Assembly (NCBI GenBank): GCA_022925895.1
Contig: JAKSYS010000440.1
Coordinates: forward strand, 1 to 52,470
Length of the DNA stretch: 52,470 bases
Direction of reading: 5' to 3'
Source of the DNA: Fragilaria crotonensis
Lineage: Eukaryota > Bacillariophyta > Fragilariophyceae > Fragilariales > Fragilariaceae
In this document: positions 10,420 to 20,637 of the stretch, piece after piece
How the letters are laid out: each line of letters starts with the position of its first letter
How positions within the stretch are numbered: the first letter of the stretch is position 1
Translations under genes and position numbers: made by a program
Notes under the pieces: generated by a model
Seen by the model: only the letters and a program-made list of their open reading frames with translations
What the model was told of the DNA's origin: nothing
Databases searched by the model: none

Positions 10420-12009
10420 ATGCCTAAATCAAAAAGGACCAAGAAACACCAGTCTCCGCTTGTCGAAGCCGCCCTTGGAATTGATCACAGCAAGGAAGGA
10501 GTAAAGAAACCAAGAAAACGCACACAGAAAGAAATTGACGACGATGAGGAAGAGCGACGTCTGACATCACTGTTGTTTGGTGGTCCAAGCGCAGACTACC
10601 AGGAAGAGCGAGCAGCCGCTACTGCGTTCACGGGAAGTAGTAATAAGGTTACTGCCTTGTTCGAACTGGATACCACCGGAGATGCTGACGATGGGATGCA
10701 AATCGATGTAAGTCAAGAGGAAGTCAGCAAGGTAGTTGTAGATGACGCGGAGCATGACGACGACGACGACATTGACAAACCCATTTGGGTTGATGAAGAC
10801 GATGTTGAAGTTGACTTGATGAAAACAAATCGAATGAAAAAGCTACGAAACTCCCGTGACGAAGAAGTGGCGAACGTAACAGGAAATGACCTCGAGAAGC
10901 GTTTGAGAAAACGCTTTGAGTCAACCACTATGACTACTGCTCGGACAGACTGGGCTAGACTAGGAAACGACGAATATGAAGAGGAGGGAGAAGACGCCGA
11001 TGAATCCGCAGCTCCACTCTTGGCGTCCACAACGCGAAAGCTCCCCCCTCAAATCTTGCAGGTTGTTCGATGTCCGGATGCGAATCAAAAGGATCCAAAC
11101 CAGGCCACCGTCCAAGCAGTGCACTTTCACCCCGGTTCGGATCCCGACCGTCCCCTCCTGCTGACAGCGGGATTGGACAAGACCCTACGTTTCTTCCAAG
11201 TTGGATCTGAAGGAAGTGATAAAATCCACGGCATTCACTTCCCGAAGCTCCCTATTTACTCTGCTCAATTCTTGGGCGATACGGGCAACGTTGTGGTCAG
11301 TGGGCGACGATCTTTTTTCTACATTTATGATGCAGCTGCAGGTAAATTAGACTTGGTGCCGCGAATCATGGGGAGAGAAGAAAAGAGTTTAGAAAAGTTC
11401 GCAGCGTCACCGGACGGAAAGACTATCGCATTCATCGGAAACGATGGTTACATCATTTTGGTGGATGTGAAGTCGAAACAATGGATTGCCGATCTTAAAA
11501 TGAATGGAAGTGCTCGGGCTTTGACTTTTACGCCGAACAATGAATATCTGCTTGCAAGTGGAAGTGATGGGGATGTTTATCGATTTGACTTGAGAACTAG
11601 GCGTTGTATTGATCGGTTTTCGAACGACGATGGTACCATCACGTCATGTTTGTCAGCGTCTTTCAAGCATCTTTCTGTTGGAGCGGAGAGTGGTGTCGTC
11701 AATCTCTATTCGGACCGCACATCAAAAGACCGAGCTCCAATCAAGGCGATCATGAACCTGAAGACCTCCGCCGATTTTTCCCGATTCAACCATGATGGTC
11801 AGATTCTCGCATTTTCGACTCGGAGGGAAAAGATGGGCCTTAGGATATTGCATGTGCCAACAGCGACTGTGTTCTCAAACTGGCCAACATCCAAGACTCC
11901 ACTGAACTACGTATGGAGTCTTGACTTTTCTCCTGAATCCAAATTCCTGGCCGTCGGCAACGACAAAGGCAATTGTTTGCTCTACAAGCTTTTGCATTAT
12001 CATGGTTAG
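10420..12009 (+). CDS. UTP18: U3 snoRNA-associated protein UTP18 (WD40, SSU processome)
   Basis: The 529-residue single-exon protein matches UTP18/WDR50. The N-terminal third is basic then very acidic, with the signature 'KPIWVDEDD' (family: P.W.DEDD), 'NRMKKLR', 'GNDLEKRLRKRFE' and 'TDWARL'. WD40 repeats follow from ~residue 225 ('LLTAGLDKTLRFFQV', 'VVSGRRSFFYIYD', 'AASPDGKTIAFIGNDGYI', 'LASGSDGDVYRFDLR'), ending at 'SKFLAVGNDKGNCLLYKL'. UTP18 belongs to the UTP-B subcomplex of the small-subunit processome in the nucleolus and is needed for 18S rRNA maturation. Length is normal for the family. Start is the first ATG of the frame. Confidence 0.95.
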   Translation: MPKSKRTKKHQSPLVEAALGIDHSKEGVKKPRKRTQKEIDDDEEERRLTSLLFGGPSADYQEERAAATAFTGSSNKVTALFELDTTGDADDGMQIDVSQEEVSKVVVDDAEHDDDDDIDKPIWVDEDDVEVDLMKTNRMKKLRNSRDEEVANVTGNDLEKRLRKRFESTTMTTARTDWARLGNDEYEEEGEDADESAAPLLASTTRKLPPQILQVVRCPDANQKDPNQATVQAVHFHPGSDPDRPLLLTAGLDKTLRFFQVGSEGSDKIHGIHFPKLPIYSAQFLGDTGNVVVSGRRSFFYIYDAAAGKLDLVPRIMGREEKSLEKFAASPDGKTIAFIGNDGYIILVDVKSKQWIADLKMNGSARALTFTPNNEYLLASGSDGDVYRFDLRTRRCIDRFSNDDGTITSCLSASFKHLSVGAESGVVNLYSDRTSKDRAPIKAIMNLKTSADFSRFNHDGQILAFSTRREKMGLRILHVPTATVFSNWPTSKTPLNYVWSLDFSPESKFLAVGNDKGNCLLYKLLHYHG

Positions 12010-13343
12010 TTATCCGACTTTTCCTTCATGAATTCCAAGGAGTATTTCTCGCTACAGTAGTTCTTGTAACCAAGAGTACAATATCCAGGATCGAGTTACC
12101 TACTCAGGTACGGAGTACTCGTACTCCGGAGTACCAGTACTTTTCTTATTAAGCATCTCCGCCTCGGTTTGACACAAGTAAAAGTGCATTGGTGCAGATG
12201 CGGCATAGGATTGCACATAGATGAACCATTGACTCGTTTGAGAGTGGAGAGTTTAGCTTTGCAAGTTTACTGTAGGTGATGTAGTGTAACCTTTACTGTA
12301 CTACTTATCTTAAGTGAATCCGTACTCCGTACTCCTCCTCAAATCAGTGCGCGTTTATCATGCCTTACATTATGTCATACTAAGTATACTACGTATTACT
12401 GGTAGGAGTGATTGAATAAACAGAGACAACAAAATTATCATAGGAAGGGACATAACTAAAGAAATACTACTTTCGTTTACATGTAATACAGCCCTCCAGA
12501 AATCAGGTGCTCACTATGATAAATGTCTAGACTTCTTCATGCAGTGTCCCCGTTGCCTTTAATTACAGAGGCAAACTCGCCTTACCGGATGTCCCCCAGT
12601 TCCCTCAACCCGAGGGTCATTGATTGCTGGCATCTACGAAGTCAGAATTGCTGTTTCGGTACGGTCGAATTGGACATTAACACTTGTGACGCAGGTATAC
12701 TGGGAATGGTCATACCATGGCGACGTATAACCAGCTACAATACTTCATCGGTATCTGAAATCTTGAGCTGCCGCACTTTCATACAAATCCAGAACTACAG
12801 GAATTCGTTCGAGAGGTTCGCTCCCGGATGTCCCAGATGCTCCGCTACTCAATTACTACAAGTTGGGGAATAAATGAATTTGGACAATGACAAAAAAATC
12901 CAACAATGCTGTTGTTGTGCGTATGTCAGGACAATGAATCGCACTTAAAAACTGTAATTGCCATCGTATCTCATATTATTAGCCTTCATAATGTCGTCGC
13001 CAATTGGGCGAAACACACTGGAGTCCGAGTAGCTTCCACTAGTCATCATGATGAAGCCTTCACACAAGAAGTCATTTGGATATTTAAATTGCTTCACGTA
13101 AATATATAGCTGGAGTCATTACAGGTGGGGATGTCGAATTATCTTGAAAAAGGCAGTTGCGCAATTTCGAATGACTAGAAACAGGAGGGAAGTCTCAGTA
13201 TATCAGCAAGTACAACTCACGTAGAAGGCCCTTCGAGATATCCGGCGGTAACGAAAGGAACTATGCTAACGGATCGACCATTGAACAACTCCCACTTGGC
13301 TGCCTCAACACACACGACACACACACATTCTCCCGCATTCATC
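12010..13343. other. Intergenic; GTAC palindromes and a relict minus-strand reading frame
   Basis: Palindromic AGTACT/GGAGTACC motifs are dense at 12100-12145 and 12320-12345. A minus-strand frame with in-frame stops is entered separately (12523-12852). The bases just before 13344 (13300-13330) are a CA-rich run that looks like a 5' UTR. No other gene recognised. Confidence 0.5.
12523..12852 (-). pseudogene. Possible relict coding frame, interrupted by stops
   Basis: On the minus strand one constant frame reads protein-like sequence for ~110 codons, interrupted only by isolated stops. From 12852 downward it contains 'SGSEPLERIPVVLDLYESAA', a TGA, then 'SIVAGYTSPWYDHSQYTCVT', 'QFDRTETAILTS', a TAG, and 'MPAINDPRVEGTGG'. 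No GT-AG pair obviously removes the stops. It may be a decayed gene or chance; no family is recognised. Confidence 0.3.
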
Positions 13344-14378
13344 ATGTCAGAAGAACGACGCGAGTTCAACGACGAATACTTGTCTCTATGGAGATCAACC
13401 TTTCTTCACCGTCATAGTGGAGCGATGTTTGATCATTCAGGTTTGAATGTTCCTTTACCAAATTATCAGAGCTCCCTTTCCGCGGAACTGGACTCTGACC
13501 ATGAAATTGCCTTGTCCGTGTTGAGACCTGACGAGACTCCATCCGCTGCCACGACGCATACAAGGAAGGCTGTTCCTTCTGGTAGAAATAATCGAGTCGA
13601 CTTGACGTTGGAAGAAATCTTTAGGGATCATGACCTGCAGGCGTCGTCCGAAACCTTGGAACACTCCATGGACGTCCTAGAGGTACATGACGGGAGCAAC
13701 TCTGATCTCAGCGCCATCTTCGACGACGAAGATAAGCAGGCGCCACTTTCAGACGCACGTGCAGATCGTACGACATCATCGAGTTACCATTCGTCGGCTT
13801 CGTCCGTGGACACTGCGGACACCCACGAGACCCTCGATGACGGAACGCAACGATTCAAGCCTTTCCATGAAGAGAAGTGGAATACTAGGCTGAAGGAGCT
13901 GCTGCAGTATCGTCAAGAATACGGTGATTGCTTAGTGCCTCACACCTTTAACCCAAATCCCCAGCTTGCAAGATGGGTGAAGCGTCAAAGACGTCAATAC
14001 AAGCTTATGCTCGAGGGAAGACCGTCAACAATGTCCCAAGAACGCCTCGAAATTCTAAATGAGGTGAATTTCGTGTGGGATAGTCATGAGGCAGCTTGGC
14101 AGGAAAAACTGAACGAGCTCAATCAGTATCGCAAGGAACGTGGTAACTGTCTTGTTCCATCGAACTTCAAGGCGAATCCACAGCTGGCAACATGGGTCAA
14201 GTGTCAGCGAAGGCAATACAAGCTCTATTGGATTGGGAGGCCCTCGGCGATGACGCCCGAACGCATCATTCGTTTGGAGAAAATGGGGTTTGAATGGGAA
14301 ATCAGATCTACTGGGCAAGGAGGAGTGGCGCAATCGGACTTTCAGTACTTATCAGAAGCAATGTCGAGGATGTCATGA
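13344..14378 (+). CDS. Protein with two helicase-associated (HA) domains, no helicase core
   Basis: The 344-residue protein has an acidic, Ser/Thr-rich N-terminal half and two tandem HA domains (PF03457 type) at ~178-246 and ~251-318. Each has the pattern W..L..L..YR.E.G.CLVP....NPQLA.WVK.QR.QYKL..GRPS.M..ER...L....F.W. The two copies are close to each other, implying a recent duplication. HA domains are thought to bind nucleic acid. No helicase motifs are present, so this is a stand-alone HA protein. An in-frame ATG at 13263 would add 27 residues, but that extension is coded by a CA-repeat that looks like a 5' UTR, so 13344 is preferred. Role unknown; regulatory DNA binding is an inference. 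Confidence 0.85.
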   Translation: MSEERREFNDEYLSLWRSTFLHRHSGAMFDHSGLNVPLPNYQSSLSAELDSDHEIALSVLRPDETPSAATTHTRKAVPSGRNNRVDLTLEEIFRDHDLQASSETLEHSMDVLEVHDGSNSDLSAIFDDEDKQAPLSDARADRTTSSSYHSSASSVDTADTHETLDDGTQRFKPFHEEKWNTRLKELLQYRQEYGDCLVPHTFNPNPQLARWVKRQRRQYKLMLEGRPSTMSQERLEILNEVNFVWDSHEAAWQEKLNELNQYRKERGNCLVPSNFKANPQLATWVKCQRRQYKLYWIGRPSAMTPERIIRLEKMGFEWEIRSTGQGGVAQSDFQYLSEAMSRMS

Positions 14379-14614
14379 GATCCACGTTCACTCATGACGC
14401 AATGTCGTACACGCTTTTTTCTTAACCACATCCTTTCCTTTTTGTACGACTTTCGCGAGATGAAGACGCCCAACATCCTTTTACGCATGCAATTTTGTTG
14501 TATAGGATTTTGTTCGTGTGTTGATGTGCTTCTGCTGTGTGATCCAATTTCGTCACTTTTCACCATTTGAGATCAAAGTAGGGTTTGCCGCTACAATGGC
14601 GCATTCAGTCCTAT

Positions 14615-15562
14615 TCAGCGTTTAGGTACTAGCTCTTGAATGTTCTGTTGTTGCGATTTGATGCGCCGTTCCAAGTACTCTTGCTTTTGCAACAAATCAT
14701 TTTCCCGGAGCTTCTCCGTTTCCATGGCTTTTTCAATGTTCTCCATGACCTCGGAGCGTGTTGAGAGCATAAACATTTTTCCAATCGATTGGTACATGCG
14801 AGTGTCAGTGTCGCTGACCGGTAGTTTTTCGAGTTCGTTCTTGGTCAGTTCGTGAGCCTTGTATTCTCGTTGCGCCTTGGTTATGTTTGTTTCTGCCAAT
14901 TTGAGCTCTCTGACCGTCTGAACATACTGCGTGTGAAGCTCTTGCAATTCCTTGGAGATCCCCGAACCCGCAATTTGCGGCGGCATGCGAGTTTCTTTGG
15001 CCGCCTTCTCAAGTTTCTTTTTGAGTTGCTTGACCGTTTGGAGCTGCTTCATAAGCTGTGGATTGTTGGGATCAGCGTTGAGGCCCTGCTTGATGGTTGC
15101 CGTGGCCGCATCGACATCCTGCAATTCAATTTGAGCGACAGCCAGACGATAGTATCCCTTGACAAAGGCTGGGTCCAACTTGATGCATTCCTTGGCATCC
15201 GCGATTGCAGCTTGCCAATCCTTCTTACCAGCGTGACATGCACTAGAGATGAAGAAAAGAGATAAAGAGTGCCGGTGAGCGAGATTCTCCTTGAGAAAAC
15301 GACAAATTGAATCCTTCTACCATTTAATGCTTACCTTCTGTTAGAAAAGTACACATGATTCTTGGGGTCAATCTTGATGGCCCCCGAGTAATGCTTGATG
15401 GCTTCGTCAAAATCTTTATTGGCAAATGCTTCGTTTCCTAACCTTTGGAGATGAAGAAAGAGTCAAAAAGTGAGGAAGATTGTGTTGTGTTGTGTTTATC
15501 AACATCATATAGATGATCCATGCGTACTGTTTAAGTTCGTCGGCGCTCTTTGGATCCACCAT
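14615..15562 (-). CDS. TPR protein fused to a prefoldin subunit 1-like domain
   Basis: Three exons: 15562-15528, 15442-15335 and 15242-14615, with introns of 85 and 92 bp (donors GTACGC and GTAAGC; acceptors CTCCAAAG and CATCTCTAG). All junctions keep frame and give 256 residues. The N-terminal half is a TPR domain ('LGNEAFANKDFDEAIKHYSG', 'KIDPKNHVYFSNRSACH', 'IKLDPAFVKGYYRLAVAQ'), like those binding Hsp70/Hsp90 tails. From ~150 to 250 it matches prefoldin subunit 1: a long helix, 'TRMYQSIGKMFML', and a second helix with 'KQEYLERRIKSQQQNIQEL'. Coiled-coil helices flank the short beta segment as in beta-class prefoldins. It probably links chaperone binding to prefoldin or a prefoldin-like complex. 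Whether it replaces the normal PFDN1 is unknown. Confidence 0.9.
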
Positions 15563-16654
15563 AGTCAGGGTGTTGTACTTGGAGACAGTATGTGTTGAGT
15601 TACTATGGTCGAAATCGAAGGTCTTGCTGTTGTGTTGTCATCAGTTCTGCGCTTGGACCGTGGATGGTCGAGTCGAAGTGAGGGAGGAGAGAGGAGGGAG
15701 GGGGGAGTCAAGGTACAGCAGCTAACAGCTGTTATTGTGCCGTTATTGACGTTGAATTTTCGTCCCCGCCAGCTGAGTCCCATCCGGCTTTGGATACGAA
15801 GTTTCTCACGCCAACTGTATACGGCGATTCGCCAGTACGAAAACTACAGTTGTCCCGGACTGCTTTCCGCCCTCATAACCTCCTTTTCTACAACAACAAT
15901 TTGTCCACATTTTCCTTGGGCAATCCAACTGTGATTTCCCTTCATGTGCCAACTAATTTACAACATGTGTCCCTCATCATGTTGTCTAAGTCTAACCATG
16001 TTGCAACAGTTGTTGCAATCACCAATTTACTCTTGGAAGTGGAGTTGGTGTTGACATTTCAATGCCCTTATCAGTGGGATGAAGGCTTTGAATGTTCACT
16101 CCCACAACCCTCTAACTTCGCAAAAGTAGATCGGCAAGATTCAATCGGTCCTGGATTGAATTGGTTCTTTCAAGATGAAACCTAGAAATAAGCTCATAAG
16201 TTAAACAACACTAGAATTAATAACTCTACGTTTGACCGAACCCGGATTTCTACGAACTAGTACGCAGCCTTGATCACGCCGTGTACTTCGACTGGGGGAG
16301 GGGGAGGGTGAGAGGTGTGCACGGGTAGACTGTACACGGGCACTACGATATAATTTTTTAAGGCACGATCTACTGTACTGTATTCATACCTGGAACTACT
16401 TCTACAGTATGCATACTTCTATAACGTACTTGTACATGGTATTCGTACATGTGCATGTACGAATACATGTACATGTACATGTACATAGTACATCGTATGA
16501 TACAAATTGCGAATGAAGAAACCCGGAAACCATGGCCGCGATCCACCTCTCAACTCTCCCGTAGCAGTACTTAAAGGTCGGCAATGACCATGACAGCTGG
16601 GGTATTATTGTCTTTCCTCTTCCACTCTCGCGCATCTCTGCATCCTCGTCAGCA
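15563..16654. other. Intergenic; no gene recognised
   Basis: The stretch lies between two divergent genes and must hold both promoters. About 15800-16200 is moderately A/T-rich with no family resemblance. At 16430-16490 there is a run of overlapping palindromes with TACATGTACATGTACATGTA. No RNA gene recognised. Confidence 0.5.
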
Positions 16655-19600
16655 ATGAGCGGCTCCGTTCCTCCTTCCCCGTCGTTAGGTCGCACCACCA
16701 GGAGCATAAGCTTCGGATCTCCTCATTCGCCATCGTTGGCAACAAGGACGTTGCGATCGGCAGCAATGAGTGGTAGCGGCATGCCTTCGCCTCCAGCTCC
16801 ATACAATCGGAGTACATCGCTTTCTCAGTCCCTTCCAACATCTCGTCGAACCTCTGCTCCTCAGAATATGGCCAAGAGTATGACTATCGAAGAGATGAGA
16901 GTGCTTCATCACAAGGCGCTATCCGACGCCGAGGCAAAACGTACTGAACTCCGTCTAGTCTTAGCATCTCGCTATCGAGAGCTTGTCGGAAGTTCAGATG
17001 AAGTGATCAGAATGAGAGAACGCTCTGAAGAGTTGCATCAACTTGTTCATGCTATTCCTCAACTCATGATTAAGTTGGTAGACGCCAGCAAGCCAACAAT
17101 TCTGCACGTATCCAAAGATTCGTCGTCCCATGGATCTGCAACCGAGGTAGCCTTGCGTCGAGAGTTGGCAACACTGCCTCGCGTCATTCATCGTGCGCTT
17201 GATCAGAACGATGTGCACAAGGCAGCAACCTCGCTTCTTGAACTCTTTTCGCTGATAGCGTCGTACACGGACAAGTTTCCTTTGGCAAACGCGTTGGGCA
17301 AGTCGGTCTTACGAACGGACGTGGATCTCAGTCCCATGATCTTGACTCAGCTCAAAATGACTTATCTTCATATGGAGACGATTCCAGCGCGAACGTTGCG
17401 AATGGCGAAGGAGATTATACTCAAGGCCGCCGCGAATGCGCAGCTATCGGCTGCTGCACTTTGCACAATGAACTTAATGCAAGTACCCAAACCAGGAGCG
17501 GTTACACTCTTGGACCTTTACTTTGATTCCAAGGCCAAGTTGCTGCAGACGCTCCTCAACCAGTTGGTCACAACCAACAATAATCCACTCATGTCTCCTT
17601 CGGCGCAACGACAAGTTGTGGTGCAGACGGACAACGCAGAAGCGATTCTATCTCAGATTGTTTCCATCCTGCAGCACGATATTATTTTACATCCCTACCA
17701 AATCTTTGTCCTAAAACACTTTCCCGATACGCCATTGGTGGAATCGGAGTTGGTCAAGACTAAGGCATCTCATTTTCTGGCGGCTCACTTGCCACTCATC
17801 CGTACCAAGGTGAAATCCGTCCTGGTGAGCATTGCTGGTACCACTGCGAGTGCGCTGGGACAGATTCGGCAGTCGCTCTACGACAAAACAGATGGAGCAC
17901 TCTCAAGTATGGATGAGAACTGGCAGGACGCTGTTAATGCGGTTGTCGATGTAAAAATCGTGCTAAGCCAACAAGGAAGTTCAAAAATCGTCGACGAGAC
18001 GCGCAAATTCTCACTTTGGAGTGCACTTTTCAGTAACACCTTCTCCAATTTGGTCCATTCTTTGTTGACCACATCATTCCACTCTGTCCATGTCAAGGTA
18101 GTTTCTACCTTACGCACTTCGTTGGCCAACGCACCTCCGTTCTTCAGCATGTTGCCTCACGAAGCCTACCGAAACACCCTGAAAATCGCGACTGACATGA
18201 ATGACGCGCTCCTCAAGGTATCAGACGATGCCCATGAGCTCCTGGTTCATGCTGAAGAACGTGAAGAATCAGAGCGTCGTTTACGCCAGTCTCTCTACGT
18301 TCAAACTTGTGAGATCATGGGTCGTTTGATTTGCGAACTACGGCGCATGTTGCTCCACAAGAGCAATGCCACCGAAGACGCCACCAAAGAGTTCTTAGTA
18401 GGGCGTCTCTGCCACTTGCTCAAGTTCCGCTTGTCGGCATTGGCAGATTTGCTCAATCCTCAACATTCACCTGCCGTTCTTGGTGGAGGCGGTATGATAA
18501 CCTTGTTGGAGCTTCAAGCAGCATTTGACCTGGCGGACGACGATGACGATGGACTGATTACATTCGATGAAGCGATGGAAGCTGTTGAGTCGGCATTTTC
18601 TGGTACTCCATTCCATGGCGCTGAGATGGTGCGTGAGACATTACTACTGTCAACCGCGAAGGAAGACGGAACTGGGCAGGGTACAGCTGCTTCTGCCCCT
18701 TCAAATGTGACTCTGCACGAATTAGCACTCCTGTCTGCTCGAGGGTTAACTCATGAGATTTCAGGCCCCACGAGTGCTCTGGGAACAATACAAACATCCT
18801 TGGACGACATTATTGATTCATGTTTTTCATCGTGGGCTAATACGGCGTTGGCTTCTGCCTCGGGTACACTCCAAACGAGCCTAGCAGATCTGCTTTGCAT
18901 TGTTGGCAGTACCACCGAAGCGGAATGGCAACGTGTATATGGAGGGGAAGCGAAGAATCTGTTGGAGTTCGCCGAGTACATGGACTTGGATTCTGGCACT
19001 GAAACGCCTTCCGGACCGCCTTTCGTTGGGAACGTGTCTCCATACATGGTAGGATACTTCTTGTCGATTGCTTCGGTCTTGAATCGATGCGTCTGTCCAT
19101 CGGATTCCGTTTCTGTAGAAGGTGGACGTACTTTGATGGCCACCATTCGTCAATCGTTGTTGAAGGAATCTCTTCGGTGTGTCGTGACGGCGATTCGCGA
19201 TGAAATTGGTGCAGCGAATGAAGCTAAGAAGCTTGAAAATGGCTGCGCCTCAGCTCTCATTCAGCTCAAGGTCGACTTCAGTTTTGTGCACTTTTGTCTC
19301 TTCGAACGAAACAAGCACGGATTTACATGGCGACATGACGATGAATGCGACGCGACGTTTGCCAACTCCAAGTCGTCGCTTTCCGAGGTTGTCAAGGAGT
19401 TGGATGGTTTGATTCTAAACCTTTGGGCAAGTCCCAGCTTGCAGTCCTTAGTTGACGAAAAACACCGTCGCATTTTGGAACTGTCCGACCTATACATGAG
19501 TTCACTCTTGGGCGAAGGTGAAAGCGCTGTGCCCGACGTTAGCATGGACTTTTCCACGACTGGTTCCTCTCTCAGCAGCGCTGTCGCTCTTAATCCTTTG

Positions 19601-19777
19601 GCATCGTCAAGGCGTTTTGGATTGCTGCCCATTCAAGAATCAGACCGATCCTTGGCCGAACTGCAACGCCGCGGCAACAAGTATGATAAGGAGGAAAGTA
19701 GGAACACAGAAAGCAGTGGCAGCGGCGTTATTGGGTCAGGCCTGGGCTTCTTCAGTTCCATGCTCAAGAAAAAGTAG
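16655..19777 (+). CDS. COG1: Conserved oligomeric Golgi complex subunit 1 (COG1), with EF-hand insertion
   Basis: A 1040-residue single-exon protein. A Ser/Pro-rich N-terminus is followed by the COG1/Vps51-type helical signature at ~75-145: 'EAKRTELRLVLASRYRELVG', then a heptad-like 'VIRMRERSEELHQLV'. The rest is long and helical, as in tethering-complex subunits. The COG complex tethers intra-Golgi retrograde vesicles; COG1 bridges its two lobes. Unusually, residues 628-639 form a canonical EF-hand calcium loop (DDDDDGLITFDE, with Asp at 1, 3 and 5, Gly at 6, Ile at 8 and Glu at 12), between helices 'LLELQAAFDLA' and 'EAMEAVESAF'. The family assignment is from the N-terminal signature and length; the C-terminal part is poorly conserved. 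Start is the first ATG of the frame. Confidence 0.85.
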   Translation: MSGSVPPSPSLGRTTRSISFGSPHSPSLATRTLRSAAMSGSGMPSPPAPYNRSTSLSQSLPTSRRTSAPQNMAKSMTIEEMRVLHHKALSDAEAKRTELRLVLASRYRELVGSSDEVIRMRERSEELHQLVHAIPQLMIKLVDASKPTILHVSKDSSSHGSATEVALRRELATLPRVIHRALDQNDVHKAATSLLELFSLIASYTDKFPLANALGKSVLRTDVDLSPMILTQLKMTYLHMETIPARTLRMAKEIILKAAANAQLSAAALCTMNLMQVPKPGAVTLLDLYFDSKAKLLQTLLNQLVTTNNNPLMSPSAQRQVVVQTDNAEAILSQIVSILQHDIILHPYQIFVLKHFPDTPLVESELVKTKASHFLAAHLPLIRTKVKSVLVSIAGTTASALGQIRQSLYDKTDGALSSMDENWQDAVNAVVDVKIVLSQQGSSKIVDETRKFSLWSALFSNTFSNLVHSLLTTSFHSVHVKVVSTLRTSLANAPPFFSMLPHEAYRNTLKIATDMNDALLKVSDDAHELLVHAEEREESERRLRQSLYVQTCEIMGRLICELRRMLLHKSNATEDATKEFLVGRLCHLLKFRLSALADLLNPQHSPAVLGGGGMITLLELQAAFDLADDDDDGLITFDEAMEAVESAFSGTPFHGAEMVRETLLLSTAKEDGTGQGTAASAPSNVTLHELALLSARGLTHEISGPTSALGTIQTSLDDIIDSCFSSWANTALASASGTLQTSLADLLCIVGSTTEAEWQRVYGGEAKNLLEFAEYMDLDSGTETPSGPPFVGNVSPYMVGYFLSIASVLNRCVCPSDSVSVEGGRTLMATIRQSLLKESLRCVVTAIRDEIGAANEAKKLENGCASALIQLKVDFSFVHFCLFERNKHGFTWRHDDECDATFANSKSSLSEVVKELDGLILNLWASPSLQSLVDEKHRRILELSDLYMSSLLGEGESAVPDVSMDFSTTGSSLSSAVALNPLASSRRFGLLPIQESDRSLAELQRRGNKYDKEESRNTESSGSGVIGSGLGFFSSMLKKK

Positions 19778-20637
19778 AGATTCTCAAGGCAACATCATGA
19801 GTTGAGTATGATGATTTCGTTTGTAGACTTTTCCCTCTATCCCGGGGCTGCTGCTCGCGTTCGGGGTCAAGGACAGATTGGGAACCCTACTCTCATGGTA
19901 CTCTAACTTTAGCACGTACATCCCTTCAACTATGCTAGGATTGGTGGGTAGCGGCCTCGCAGGGACATCAGATTTCCCGGTTATGGGCCCGAGTTATCCG
20001 GAATACTATCGGTATGCTGGTAAAGTACTAGAGCCTTATTAAGACAAAAGGCAGCCTTCTGTGAACAGAGGTGATGGCCTCCAAGGCTCCTGCCAAAACT
20101 GCTAATGTTCTTGCTAAGCATATGTGTGAAATGGAGGGTTTTAGAAAGGGAATGATGCTCTTGAAAGAGGCGAGACCCATGGTTGAACAGGAGATGTATG
20201 CCAGTGGAGTTCACAGTCTCTATTCTGCACTTCCAAAATTTGGAACTTTGATAGCACTGTTGACATCAATGATGTCGACACAGCTGTTGATTGCACTCCT
20301 TCTGGTGATGATGTTGAATGAGGGACAACAACGAGACAACTCTCCTCCTCCAACAACAAGGAAGGGTGGACAACAAAGAGCACCACAACCGTTGCTGATG
20401 ACAACACCAGTGATGTTGGTCTTGATGTGGAATAAGTAGAAGAAAGAGAGGATGATGATATGGGTATGGGAAATAAAAGTGAAGGATGAGGAGAAAATTG
20501 CAAGGAGGACTATGTTAATTTTCTTAGTGCTGAAGACAAGTTCATAAATACCACAAGATTGTCAACAACACCTGTAAAGTGGTGGCAATATGACCCCACC
20601 CTGCGGCCAGGGCAGGGCAGTGAGGAGCCAGGGGTAT

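Noticed and set aside
10713-11030. Ser-rich minus-strand frame opposite UTP18
   Set aside because: It is the mirror of the acidic Asp/Glu-rich coding segment of UTP18, a usual shadow frame.
15605-16185. Open frames of 109 and 131 codons between the TPR-prefoldin and COG1 genes
   Set aside because: Composition is not protein-like and no motif is recognised. The first overlaps the divergent promoter region.
20071-20439. 122-codon open frame in the gene-poor region
   Set aside because: The second half reads as more protein-like, acidic sequence in another frame with stops, so this frame is treated as part of decayed sequence and not as a gene.
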